DNA from: Lysobacter enzymogenes
Lineage (GTDB): Bacteria > Pseudomonadota > Gammaproteobacteria > Xanthomonadales > Xanthomonadaceae
Assembly: GCF_017355525.1 (NCBI RefSeq)
Contig: NZ_CP067395.1
Coordinates: 744,001 to 808,000, forward strand
Direction of reading: 5' to 3'
Length of the DNA: 64,000 bases
The number at the start of each line of letters is the position of its first letter. Position 1 is the stretch's first letter. This document shows, piece by piece, positions 55,556-63,635 of this stretch. The translations under genes were made by a program, and so were the position numbers. The notes beneath the pieces were generated by a model. That model was given only the letters and a program-made list of their open reading frames with translations, made no database searches and was not told the DNA's origin.

Positions 55556-56677
55556 ATGCTGCGCCGCCTGTTCGCGTTCGCCTTCGTCCTCGCTGCCGCG
55601 TCCGCGTCGGCGGCGCCGGTGGACACGCTCGACCTCAACGTGCCGCTGGCGCCCGCGCCGGTGGTGGTGCAGGGCCGCGAGCGCCTGCTGTACGAACTGC
55701 ACCTGACCAACTTCGGCGCGGCGCCGTTGCGCCTGGACGGCCTGAGCGTGCTCGACGCCGACAGCGGCGCGGCGCTGGCGGGCTGGCGCGGCGACGCGCT
55801 GGCCGCGCGCGCGCGGGTGATCGGCGCGCAGAACGCGACCCTCGACGGCGCCTTGCAGCCGGGCGAGCGCGCGGTGCTGTACGTGGAACTGGACCTGCCG
55901 GCGCGCGCGCCGCGCGCGTTGCGGCACAAGGTCGAATTTTCCGCCGCCGACGCCGAGCCGGGCCAGGTCGAAGGCGCGCAGACGGTCCCGCGCGCGGCCG
56001 CGAAACTGCAACTGGCGCCGCCGCTGCGCGGCGGTCCGTGGGCGGCGATCTACGCGCCGCAGTGGCCGCGCGGGCACCGGCGGGTGTTCTACGCCCTCGA
56101 CGGACGCGCGCGCCTGCCGGGGCGCTACGCCATCGACTTCGTCCGCCTCGACGCGGACGGACGCAGCGCCCGCGGCGACGCCGACGTGGCGGCGAACGCG
56201 CTGGGTTACGGCGAGCCGGTGCTCGCGGTCGCCGACGGCACGATCGCCGCCGCGCGCGACGGCATCGCCGAGAACGAGCGGGTCTCGCAGCAGACCCGCA
56301 ATGACTTCGACCGTGCCGCCGGCAACTATGTCGCGCTGGCGCTCGGCGACGGCCGTTACGCGGTGTACGAGCACCTGCGTCCGGGCAGCCTGAAAGTGAA
56401 GCAGGGCCAGCGCGTGCGCCGCGGCCAAGCGATCGCCGAGCTCGGCTTCACCGGCGATTCGACCGGGCCGCACCTGCATTTCCACGTCGCCGACGCGGCG
56501 GTGCCGTTGCTCGGCGAAGGCGTGGGCTACGGCTTCGAAGGCTTCCGCCTGCTCGGCGCTTACCCGGACGCGAAAGGCATGGGCCAGCAGCCGTGGCAGC
56601 CGCGCGCCGACGAAGTCGCGGCGCAGCGCCGCAACGAATTGCCCGAGGCCAACTCGGTGATCGAATTTCCGCCTTGA
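55556..56677 (+). CDS. Exported M23 (LytM)-type metallopeptidase
   Basis: Exported protein of 373 residues. A signal peptide (LFAFAFVLAAASASAAP) precedes an N-terminal domain of about 190 residues that I do not recognise. The peptidase part has RYAIDFVRLD, YGEPVLAVADG, NYVALALGDGRYAVYEHLRP and the C-terminal Zn-ligand motif GPHLHFHV, as in the LytM family. The first ligand pair is not in the classical HxxxD form, so activity should be tested. Likely cell-wall remodelling, or lysis of competitors. Confidence 0.85.
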   Translation: MLRRLFAFAFVLAAASASAAPVDTLDLNVPLAPAPVVVQGRERLLYELHLTNFGAAPLRLDGLSVLDADSGAALAGWRGDALAARARVIGAQNATLDGALQPGERAVLYVELDLPARAPRALRHKVEFSAADAEPGQVEGAQTVPRAAAKLQLAPPLRGGPWAAIYAPQWPRGHRRVFYALDGRARLPGRYAIDFVRLDADGRSARGDADVAANALGYGEPVLAVADGTIAAARDGIAENERVSQQTRNDFDRAAGNYVALALGDGRYAVYEHLRPGSLKVKQGQRVRRGQAIAELGFTGDSTGPHLHFHVADAAVPLLGEGVGYGFEGFRLLGAYPDAKGMGQQPWQPRADEVAAQRRNELPEANSVIEFPP

Positions 56678-56782
56678 ACGGTCGGTGCGTCGATCGGGCT
56701 CGCTGTCGATCGGCTTGCGCAGCGATCGGGCTGCGCCTGGACCGGTTCCAGGGCGAGCGGAACGGATGAGGAATGCGCTGTT

Positions 56783-56893
56783 GCGGGAGGGGCTTCAGAG
56801 CCGAAGTTTCCGCTTCGACTCGTGCAAGCGGACTGCGGCGCCCGGATCGCGGTGACCTGAGCCAACCGCGTCGGAGCTGAAGCTCCTCCCACA
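56783..56893. repeat. Second-class REP pair (GGGAGGGGCTTCAG type)
   Basis: A forward copy at 56783-56806 (GCGGGAGGGGCTTCAGAGCC) and an inverted copy at 56870-56893 (GTCGGAGCTGAAGCTCCTCC) lie between the convergent M23 and YcaO genes. This differs from the CTGTAGGAGC class found elsewhere in the window. Confidence 0.75.
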
Positions 56894-56924
56894 AAAGCGC
56901 AAGCGCGCCGCGCCCGCGGCGCGC
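56893..56924 (-). terminator. Rho-independent terminator after the YcaO gene
   Basis: On the minus strand, immediately after the YcaO stop, a perfect GC-rich palindrome (GCGCGCCGCG / CGCGGCGCGC, 56903-56924) is followed by TTGCGCTTTT. The stem and U-rich end are strong for intrinsic termination. Confidence 0.7.
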
Positions 56925-58199
56925 TCAGGCCACGGCCACCTCGTCCGCGCGCGCCGCCGCGCTGCCCGGCACCGGCAAGCGGCCGGCGAGCAGATCGCGC
57001 CCGCGTTGCCCCGGCGCCATGACGATGCCGGAACACACCAGGAAGAACCGCTCCAGCGGCAGCGACACCACGTTGACCACGCAGAAACGCCCGGGCTCGT
57101 CGTGGTTGATCGCGTAATGCAGGTCGATCCCGCGCGCGCGCAGACGTTCGATCATCCGCTCCAGCAGCGCCGCCGGCGGCAGCGGCGGCGGCGCCGGATG
57201 CTCCCAGCGGCCGCGGCGCAGGCGCGCGCGGTCGACCGCGAACACCGCGCAGTCGCGCAGTTTCGGATACGCCGACAAGGCGTCGAGCACGGCCTGCGAA
57301 TAGCCGGCCAGCCGCGGCTGCATGCGCGGCAGTTCCAGCGACTGCACCAGCTCGGTGATCGCGCGGGTCGCGGCGTGTTCGGGATACAGCGAGGCGCCGT
57401 AACCGCAGGGATGGATCAGTTCGCCGTCGCGCAGATCGGTCGCGGTGGCGATGTAGCACGGCACGCCGAGGTCGCTGGTGGCGTCGATCAGCAGGATCTC
57501 GCGCTGCAGCTGCGCGCTGGCCGCGCGCAGGCGCTGGGCCAGCGGCGCGGGCAGGTCGTCCGGTTCCAGGCGGTAGCCGTGCGCGGCGGGGTCGCCGAGG
57601 TAGTGCGCGGTCAGGAACAGCGACCATGCGTCGCGTTCGACCAGTTCGCCGATCGCGTGCACCGCAGCCTCGGCCAGACTGCTGCCGATCGCGGTGCCGT
57701 TGTTGGAGCCGAAGCGCAGCGCGGCGGCGTAATCGAAATCGTCGTCGGGACCGCGCCAGTCGAGATAGGTGGGATAGGACAGGAACAGCGGCAAGGCGAT
57801 GTCCGGCTCGCCTTCGACGAAGGAGCGATAGGCGCGGCAGGCGAGCCGGCGCTGCGGCTGCGCGGCGAAGGTGGCGCGGAACGGCAGCGCGGCCAGGCGC
57901 GGATCGGCCAGGCAATCGGCGCCGCTGCGCAGGATCGGTTCGGCCTGCGCCGGCGCCTTGCCGGTGAACAGATGCTCGACCGCTTCGAACAACGCGCCGA
58001 CCCGCGACGGCGCGGCTTCGCCCTTGCCGAAGCCGTTGCCGAGCAGGCGGCCGTCGGCGTCGTCGTACAGCGAGCAGATCGTCGCCGCGAACGGTTCGCC
58101 GATGCGTTGCAGATCCGCGCGCCAGCCTTGCGCGTCGAGAAAGCCGCGCAGCGAGCGTTCGGCCTCGTCGAGGCTGCGTTCTCGTTCCAGGGGAATCAT
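56925..58199 (-). CDS. Stand-alone YcaO-family peptide-modifying enzyme (putative RiPP)
   Basis: YcaO enzyme of 424 residues; the family uses ATP to activate peptide backbone amides for azoline, amidine or thioamide formation. ATG 58199 follows AAGGGAGAG; a GTG at 58295 would add 32 Arg-rich residues. ATP-site segments are ALFEAVEH (69-76), SNNGTAIGSSLAEAAVHAIG (165-184) with GELVERDA, and the GYGASLYPEHAATRAITELV block (266-285). No ThiF/E1-like partner domain is fused, and the C terminus lacks PxPxP. The adjacent 46-residue peptide gene is the proposed substrate. Confidence 0.9.
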   Translation of the reverse strand: MIPLERERSLDEAERSLRGFLDAQGWRADLQRIGEPFAATICSLYDDADGRLLGNGFGKGEAAPSRVGALFEAVEHLFTGKAPAQAEPILRSGADCLADPRLAALPFRATFAAQPQRRLACRAYRSFVEGEPDIALPLFLSYPTYLDWRGPDDDFDYAAALRFGSNNGTAIGSSLAEAAVHAIGELVERDAWSLFLTAHYLGDPAAHGYRLEPDDLPAPLAQRLRAASAQLQREILLIDATSDLGVPCYIATATDLRDGELIHPCGYGASLYPEHAATRAITELVQSLELPRMQPRLAGYSQAVLDALSAYPKLRDCAVFAVDRARLRRGRWEHPAPPPLPPAALLERMIERLRARGIDLHYAINHDEPGRFCVVNVVSLPLERFFLVCSGIVMAPGQRGRDLLAGRLPVPGSAAARADEVAVA

Positions 58200-58294
58200 C
58201 GGCTGCGCTCTCCCTTGCGCTGGGCGACCGAATCGGAGGGTTCGGACGGATCGGCACCGCGGCCGCGGCAGGCGGCGGGTGCGGAGCACGGACA

Positions 58295-58325
58295 CGACGG
58301 CACGGAGGCGGCCTCCGTGCCGTCG
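58295..58325 (-). promoter_or_regulatory. Perfect hairpin between peptide gene and YcaO gene
   Basis: Arms CGACGGCACGGAGG (58295-58308) and CCTCCGTGCCGTCG (58312-58325) pair exactly with a 3-nt loop. It has no U-run, so it may act as a partial terminator or RNA-stabilising element that keeps peptide mRNA more abundant than enzyme mRNA, a common arrangement in RiPP operons. Confidence 0.75.
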
Positions 58326-58360
58326 CCGCGCCGGCTCGCGCCGGGCGCGTTCGTGCTGCC

Positions 58361-58501
58361 TTACTTGGCGTGCGCTTCCAGGAAATCCAGCTCGTCGACG
58401 GTCACTTCCTGCTGGACCTGATGGGCTTCCAGGGTCGACGTCGGTTCGATCAAACGCGGGCCGCTCTTCACGATCAGCGGCATATCGATCGTCTTCTTCA
58501 T
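58361..58501 (-). CDS. Candidate RiPP precursor peptide, 46 residues
   Basis: Start ATG 58501 is preceded by GAGGGACTAT, a near-perfect ribosome binding site, and the frame ends with TAA at 58361. The peptide begins MKKTIDMPLIVKSGPRLIEP and ends TVDELDFLEAHAK. It has no cysteine; modifiable Ser/Thr include S13, T21, S22 and T23 in PTST. The C-terminal third is acidic and probably helical, and could serve as a recognition segment. It lies 161 bp upstream of the YcaO gene on the same strand. No family was recognised; the precursor role is inference from size, translation signal and context. Confidence 0.7.
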   Translation of the reverse strand: MKKTIDMPLIVKSGPRLIEPTSTLEAHQVQQEVTVDELDFLEAHAK

Positions 58502-58692
58502 ATAGTCCCTCATATGGTTTTTTGTGGACGTGCGATGTCGCAGCGGACCGTTGCGGGCCAGCGCCCTCCCGGCGGCTGCCGCTCCTCTATACCAAACGCG
58601 CGCCGCTGTCGTGGCCGACTTCGTTTGGATTTGTGATGTAGCGACGGAGCGCGTGAACGCGGCGCGCATTCAGCCGCTCGCTGATTGCGATG

Positions 58693-59712
58693 TCAGTCGC
58701 GGCGGCGCCCGAACGCGGCGTAGGCCAGCACCCCGGTCAGCACGCACAGGCCCAGCACCACGCTCCAGAACCCGTGCGGGTTCTCGGCCAGCGGCATGCC
58801 GCCGACGTTCATGCCGAACAGGCCGGCGACGAGGTTGATCGGCAGCGCGACCACGGTGACCACGGTCAGCACGAACAGGGTGCGGCCGGTCTGCTCGTTG
58901 ACCAGCGCGGCCAGTTCTTCCTGGATCAGCTTGACCCGTTCGACCAGCGCGGCCGAGTCGCCGATCGAGGTCGAGAATTCCTCGGCGGCCTGTTGCAGGT
59001 CGCCGATGTCGTCGCGGCCGATCCAGTCCGGCGGGCGGTTGAGCAGGCGGAACAGCGCGGTCGGTTCCGGCGCCAGCAGCCGCTGCAGGCGCACCAGGCT
59101 GCGGCGCAGCGAACCCAGCTGGGTACGGTCGCTGGCGATGCGGTTGTCGAGCAGGCGGTCTTCGATGCGGTCGACCTGCTGGGTGCACTTGCGCAGGATC
59201 TCGCCGAGCACGCTGGCCTGGTCGCGCAGCAGGTGCGCGAGCAGTTCCACCGGCGAGCGGAACGACTGGCCCGAACGCACCGCCGCGCGCAGCTGGTCGA
59301 CCGAGCGCAGCGGGCGCAGGCGCGCGCTGACCAGCAGGCGCGGGCCGATGCACAAGGTAGTGGTGCCGACTTCCGAGGCGTCGAAGCTGGAGTCGAACAG
59401 CACGTCGTGGATCACCGCGATCAGGGCGTTGTCGTCGAGTTCCAGCCGGGTCGAGCCGACCTCGCTGCGCAGGCTGTCGTAGAACGCGTCGGGCAGTTGC
59501 AGGGCGCGGCGCAGGTAGCGCTCGCTGCCGGTGTTGGACAGGGAGAAATGCAGCCACAGGAAGCCGCGGCCGTCGTCGCCGTCGGCGGGCGCGGCCAGGA
59601 ACGCGGCGACCGCGTCGGTGCTGATCGCCTGCGCCGGCTGGCCGGGCACGAAGCGATAGCCCCAGATCAGGCCGTCTTCGTTGGAACCGTAGCTGGCGTC
59701 GACGATGCGCAT
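58693..59712 (-). CDS. zntB: CorA/ZntB-family divalent metal transporter
   Basis: Inner-membrane metal channel of 339 residues. A long cytoplasmic N domain precedes two C-terminal helices, with the family GMN motif in LVAGLFGMNVGGMP near residue 300. The sequence after it (PLAENPHGFW) and overall length are ZntB-like, so Zn efflux or Mg transport is possible. It lies upstream of the RiPP locus on the same strand but 191 bp apart, so a functional link is not evident. Confidence 0.87.
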   Translation of the reverse strand: MRIVDASYGSNEDGLIWGYRFVPGQPAQAISTDAVAAFLAAPADGDDGRGFLWLHFSLSNTGSERYLRRALQLPDAFYDSLRSEVGSTRLELDDNALIAVIHDVLFDSSFDASEVGTTTLCIGPRLLVSARLRPLRSVDQLRAAVRSGQSFRSPVELLAHLLRDQASVLGEILRKCTQQVDRIEDRLLDNRIASDRTQLGSLRRSLVRLQRLLAPEPTALFRLLNRPPDWIGRDDIGDLQQAAEEFSTSIGDSAALVERVKLIQEELAALVNEQTGRTLFVLTVVTVVALPINLVAGLFGMNVGGMPLAENPHGFWSVVLGLCVLTGVLAYAAFGRRRD

Positions 59713-59905
59713 CGGAGCGGCGATCCGGGCGGTGCGGGAGGGCGTGCGGAATGCGTTGCGGGTGCAGCAAGCCGCATACGCTAGCTCAAAGGCGTGGCGG
59801 CGTCATGGCGGGGTTGCGCGGCTGCGCCGGGCGGCGCGGTTGGCCGCGCGGGAATGCGCGGGCGGGCGGTTGCGCCGAACCGGTCGGGCCGGCCGGCGGC
59901 GCGGC

Positions 59906-60199
59906 TCAGCAGCGGCCGTCGCTGGAATAGCTGCTGCCTTGCTTGCGCACGCGCAGGCCGTCGACGCAGCGGAACTCGACCGGTTCGGGCGCCGGCGCCG
60001 GCGTCGCCGCGTTGCCGGCGGCGGCCGGGATGGCGTGGGCCGCCGCCGCGGCGGGCCCGGGCGCTGCGCCACCGCGGACCAGGTACAGCACCGCCAGCGC
60101 CGCGGCGATCAGCGCCAGGGCCAGGCTGATCAGCACGCTCGGGCTTAGCAGCGCGCGCAGGCCGGGCGAATCCAGGGGCGGTGCGCGGTGGGCGTCCAT
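59906..60199 (-). CDS. Hypothetical single-pass membrane protein, 97 residues
   Basis: No recognised family. One hydrophobic segment lies at about residues 22-42 (LISLALALIAAALAVLYLVR). A flexible Ala/Pro-rich linker follows, then a short C-terminal piece VEFRCVDGLRVRKQGSSYSS with cysteines near both ends that could form a disulfide. Probably inner membrane with the C terminus outside. Confidence 0.72.
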   Translation of the reverse strand: MDAHRAPPLDSPGLRALLSPSVLISLALALIAAALAVLYLVRGGAAPGPAAAAAHAIPAAAGNAATPAPAPEPVEFRCVDGLRVRKQGSSYSSDGRC

Positions 60200-60293
60200 G
60201 CGGGGTTTCCGTAAGCGGGACGTCGAGCATAGCGCCGCGGCGCGGGCGGCGGGATCGTCCGAACGGCGGCCGGGTCGGGCCGCCGTCGGCGGT

Positions 60294-61523
60294 TCAGCGC
60301 GCCGGGTCGGTCGCCGCCGGTTTCGGCCGGCGCCAACGCAGCACCGCGGTCGCGAGCACGCCGGCGACCATGCCCCAGAACACCGAACCGATCTGCCACG
60401 CGGTAAAGCCTGAGGCGGTGACCAGGAAGGTGATCAGCGCCGGCTCGCGTTCGCCCGGATCGTGCAGCGCCGCGGCCAACCCGTTGCCGATGGTCGCGAG
60501 CAGGGCGATGCCGGCGATGGCCATCACCAGCGCCTGCGGGAACGCCGCGAACGCGGCCGCGACGGTGGCGCCGAACACGCCGGTGATCAGATAGAACACG
60601 CCGGCCGCGACCGCGGCCATGTAGCGCCGGCGCGGGTCTTCGTGCGCGTCCTCGCCCATGCAGATCGCCGCGGTGATCGCCGCCAGACACAGCGAATAAG
60701 CGCCGAACGGCGCCAGCGCCAGGGTCGCCAGGCCGGTCCAGCCGACCAGCGGCGAGACCGGGGTGTCGCGATAGCCGTGCGCGCGCAGGATCGCGATGCC
60801 GGGCACGTTCTGCGACGCCATCGTCACCACGAACAACGGGATCGCCACGCCGACGGTCGCGGCCAGCGAGAACTGCGGCGTGGTCCACACCGGCACCGCC
60901 AGCGCCAGTTCGAGCTTGTCCAGGTGCAAGCCGCCTTGCGCCGCCGCCACCGCGATGCCGGCGGCGAGCGCGATCAGCACCGCGTAGCGCGGCAGCCAGC
61001 GCCGCGCCAGCAGGAAGCACAGCAGCATCGCGAACACCAGGGCGAAGCTGCTCTGCATCGAGGTGAACACGTTCAGGCCGAAGCGCAGCAGCACGCCGGC
61101 GAGCATGCCGGCGGCCAGGCTCGCCGGCAGCCGCGCCAGCGCGCGTTCGAGCCAGCCGCTGAAGCCCAGCGCCACGGTCAGCGCCGCGGCGATCGCGAAC
61201 GCGCCGATCGCCTCGGCCAACGGCACCCCGGCCGCGCCGGTGATCAGCATCGCCGCGCCCGGCGTCGACCACGCCGTCACCACCGGCACCTTGTAGCGCA
61301 GCGACAGGCCGATGCAGGTCAGCCCCATGCCCAGCCCCAGCGCCCACATCCACGACGCGATTTCGGCCTGATCGGCGCCGGCGGCCTTGGCCGCGGAGAA
61401 CACGATCGCGGCCGAACTGGTGAAGCCGACCAGGACCGCGACGAACCCGGCGACGACGGCGGAGAGAGACAGATCGCGCAAGTGCGGCATGCGGGCACGG
61501 GGCAGGGGCGAAGCCGACATCAT
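60294..61523 (-). CDS. benE: BenE-family benzoate/aromatic acid symporter
   Basis: Inner-membrane proton symporter of 409 residues with about 12 helices. The start ATG 61523 is uncertain (ATG 61490 is also possible; no good ribosome binding site). Landmarks are SLSAVVAGFVAVLVGFTSSA, VTAWSTPGAAMLITGAAGVP, FVVTMASQNVPGIAILRAHG and ICMGEDAHEDPRRRYMAAVA, all typical of BenE. It imports benzoate-like acids, but no aromatic degradation gene is nearby. Confidence 0.9.
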   Translation of the reverse strand: MMSASPLPRARMPHLRDLSLSAVVAGFVAVLVGFTSSAAIVFSAAKAAGADQAEIASWMWALGLGMGLTCIGLSLRYKVPVVTAWSTPGAAMLITGAAGVPLAEAIGAFAIAAALTVALGFSGWLERALARLPASLAAGMLAGVLLRFGLNVFTSMQSSFALVFAMLLCFLLARRWLPRYAVLIALAAGIAVAAAQGGLHLDKLELALAVPVWTTPQFSLAATVGVAIPLFVVTMASQNVPGIAILRAHGYRDTPVSPLVGWTGLATLALAPFGAYSLCLAAITAAICMGEDAHEDPRRRYMAAVAAGVFYLITGVFGATVAAAFAAFPQALVMAIAGIALLATIGNGLAAALHDPGEREPALITFLVTASGFTAWQIGSVFWGMVAGVLATAVLRWRRPKPAATDPAR

Positions 61524-61601
61524 GCGGCATCGGCGGCGGCGCGGGCTGTGCGCGGGGCGGGCTTTGCGCGCAGCCGGTCCGCAACTCGTCGCCCTCAAGC
61601 G

Positions 61602-61916
61602 GTCATCCCCGCGGTCGCGGGAATCCAGAGACTTCGGAGCCATGTCTGGGTGAAGCCCTGGATGCCCGCCTTCGCGGGCATGACGATCGGTGGGGTTCGT
61701 CTCGTCCTCCTCAAGCCGTCATCCCCGCGGACGCGGGGATCCAGAGGCTTCAGAGTCATGCCTGGATGAAGCCCTGGATGCCCGCCTTCGCGGGCATGAC
61801 GATGGGTAGGTTTCGTCTCGTCCTCCTTAAGCCGTCATCCCCGCGGACGCGGGGATCCAGAGGCTTCAGAGTCATGCCTGGATGAAGCCCTGGATGCCCG
61901 CCTTCGCGGGCATGAC
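61602..61916. repeat. Three tandem copies of a palindromic repeat, 116-bp period
   Basis: Units start at 61602, 61718 and 61834. Each has GTCATCCCCGCGGACGCGGG then ATCCAGAG, a centre TGCCTGGATGAAGCCC and an inverted arm GCCCGCCTTCGCGGGCATGA. It is the same family as the 31398 array but with a distinct right arm (GCCCGC versus CCCCGC). The gap 61524-62041 contains no gene. Confidence 0.93.
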
Positions 61917-62041
61917 GAGGGGGGCTTCGTTTCGTCGCCCTCAAGCCGTCCTCCCGACGTCGGTCGAGCGGCCGCTGCGGCTGGCCTGTGCCCAAGCCTT
62001 TAAGCGTTGTTGCAGGCATTCAACGCGAGACGGAGCAGGGC

Positions 62042-63535
62042 ATGGGCATCGAAAATCAGCGCTTGAGCGGCGGCGGGCGGGTGCAGTTGGCGAGCTGGGA
62101 CGAACTGCGCCCGACCGCGCACGGCCCGGAACTGCAGGGGCGGGCCTGGAACCCCAACGCCAGCCGCACCGGCCTGGCGTTCTACGATTCCACCGTGCAC
62201 TACATGCGCAACGACTGGGCCAGCCAGCACATGGACGTGGTGCCGGCGACGATGGGCGAGAAAAGCCTGCTGCTGTACCGCAACCGCGACTCGGACACCT
62301 GGCACAGCGCCGAAGCGCTCGACATCGACCACGTGCAGCCGTGGAAGCAGCACCTGACCGCGCTGGGCACGCGCTCGCAGGCCGACGCGCACATGGCCTA
62401 CAACGATGTCGGCAACCTGCGCGCGCTGCCGAGCGCGATCAACCGCGGCCGCGCCGCGGCCGAACGCGCGCTCGAGGCCGGCACCGATTCGCAGGCGTGG
62501 CAGACCTGGTCGCGCGGCCATTTCCACTACGACCACGGCGCGGCGCATCCGCCGTTCGACCCGGCCCGCGACGGCGCCCGCCGCACCACCACGCGCTTCC
62601 AGGACTGGACCCTCGACGACGGCCGCGCCTCGTTGAGCTTCGACACCCGGGTCGAAGGCAAGTGGTTCGAGCACCAACTGTCGCAGCAGTACCGCGGCAG
62701 CTTTACGATCACCTCCGACCAGGGCTACCACCGCGAGGTGCCGCTGTTCGAATGCCCGGCGACCGGGCAGCTGGTGACCCGCGACGCGTTCGACATCGAC
62801 CATATCCGTCCGTTCGAAGAAGTCGCGCGCGCGGCGCTGGCCGAGCGCGGCGGGCCGATCAGCAAGGCCGAGGCGCTGGATCTGTACAACGACACCGCGA
62901 ATCTGCGCCTGGTCAGCCGTTCGGCCAACTGTTCGCACGAATGGGAGCTCGACGCGCAGGGCGAGTACCTCGACCGCGGCGACCGCGAGCACGAGGAGCC
63001 GGAAAACGACCTCGACCGCGCGTTCGTCGAATTCGGCCCGGACACGCCGGAGGACCATCGCGCGTTCGGCGAGGTGCGGCGGTGGTTCGACCATCAGCCG
63101 CCGCCGCAGCCGGTGCAGGACGACGCGCAGTCGGTGCACGTGTTGCAGCCGCGTTATGCGCTCGGCCATGCGCGCAATCCCGACACCCCGCTGTACGACA
63201 AGCTGCACGGGCAGGTCGCCGGCCAGAACCTGCATCACGGCCTCGGGCTGACCCCGACCGAGACCGCCAACGTCGCCGCGGCGCTGACCCTGGCGGTGCG
63301 CAACCAGGGTTGGCCGGACGCGACCGGCGCGGTCTACAACCAGGGCCACTTCCACGCCTACACCGGCCAGCCCGACGCGATGGTGCACACCAGCGTCGAG
63401 CTGCAGGCCGCGCGCGCGACGCCGGCCAACGACAGCGGCCGGCAACTGCACCAGCTGCAGCAGAACCCGCAGCAGGTCCAGGACGACCCCGGCGTGCAGG
63501 CGATGGACGTGCAGCAGCACCACGGCCGGGTGTAA
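62042..63535 (+). CDS. Predicted T4SS antibacterial effector with two HNH-like nuclease modules
   Basis: Protein of 497 residues. ATG 62042 follows GGAGCAGGGC. There is no signal peptide. Two similar modules carry HNH-nuclease-like motifs: DIDH (94-97), ND and NLR (121-127), N134; and DIDH (251-254), YND (282-284), NLR (287-289), N296. The C-terminal part (about 366-480) has ARNPDTPLYDKLHGQV, ALTLAVRNQGWPDATGAVYN and a Gln-rich SGRQLHQLQQNPQQ, resembling the XVIPCD secretion signal of Xanthomonadales T4SS effectors. The likely role is a DNase toxin delivered to rival bacteria. No T4SS or obvious immunity gene is nearby. Confidence 0.78.
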   Translation: MGIENQRLSGGGRVQLASWDELRPTAHGPELQGRAWNPNASRTGLAFYDSTVHYMRNDWASQHMDVVPATMGEKSLLLYRNRDSDTWHSAEALDIDHVQPWKQHLTALGTRSQADAHMAYNDVGNLRALPSAINRGRAAAERALEAGTDSQAWQTWSRGHFHYDHGAAHPPFDPARDGARRTTTRFQDWTLDDGRASLSFDTRVEGKWFEHQLSQQYRGSFTITSDQGYHREVPLFECPATGQLVTRDAFDIDHIRPFEEVARAALAERGGPISKAEALDLYNDTANLRLVSRSANCSHEWELDAQGEYLDRGDREHEEPENDLDRAFVEFGPDTPEDHRAFGEVRRWFDHQPPPQPVQDDAQSVHVLQPRYALGHARNPDTPLYDKLHGQVAGQNLHHGLGLTPTETANVAAALTLAVRNQGWPDATGAVYNQGHFHAYTGQPDAMVHTSVELQAARATPANDSGRQLHQLQQNPQQVQDDPGVQAMDVQQHHGRV

Positions 63536-63635
63536 GCGCCGGCGCCGCCGGCGCGGCCGGGATCGCTAAAGATTCCGACAGCGCCGGCGCGGCCGCGGCG
63601 GTGTACTGGCGCCTCCTTCGCCAGACGCCGCCGCC

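Noticed and set aside
58502..58692. Second small peptide gene upstream of the precursor candidate
   Set aside because: The frame continuing upstream is Arg/Ala-rich and lacks a ribosome binding site; only the ATG at 58501 has one.
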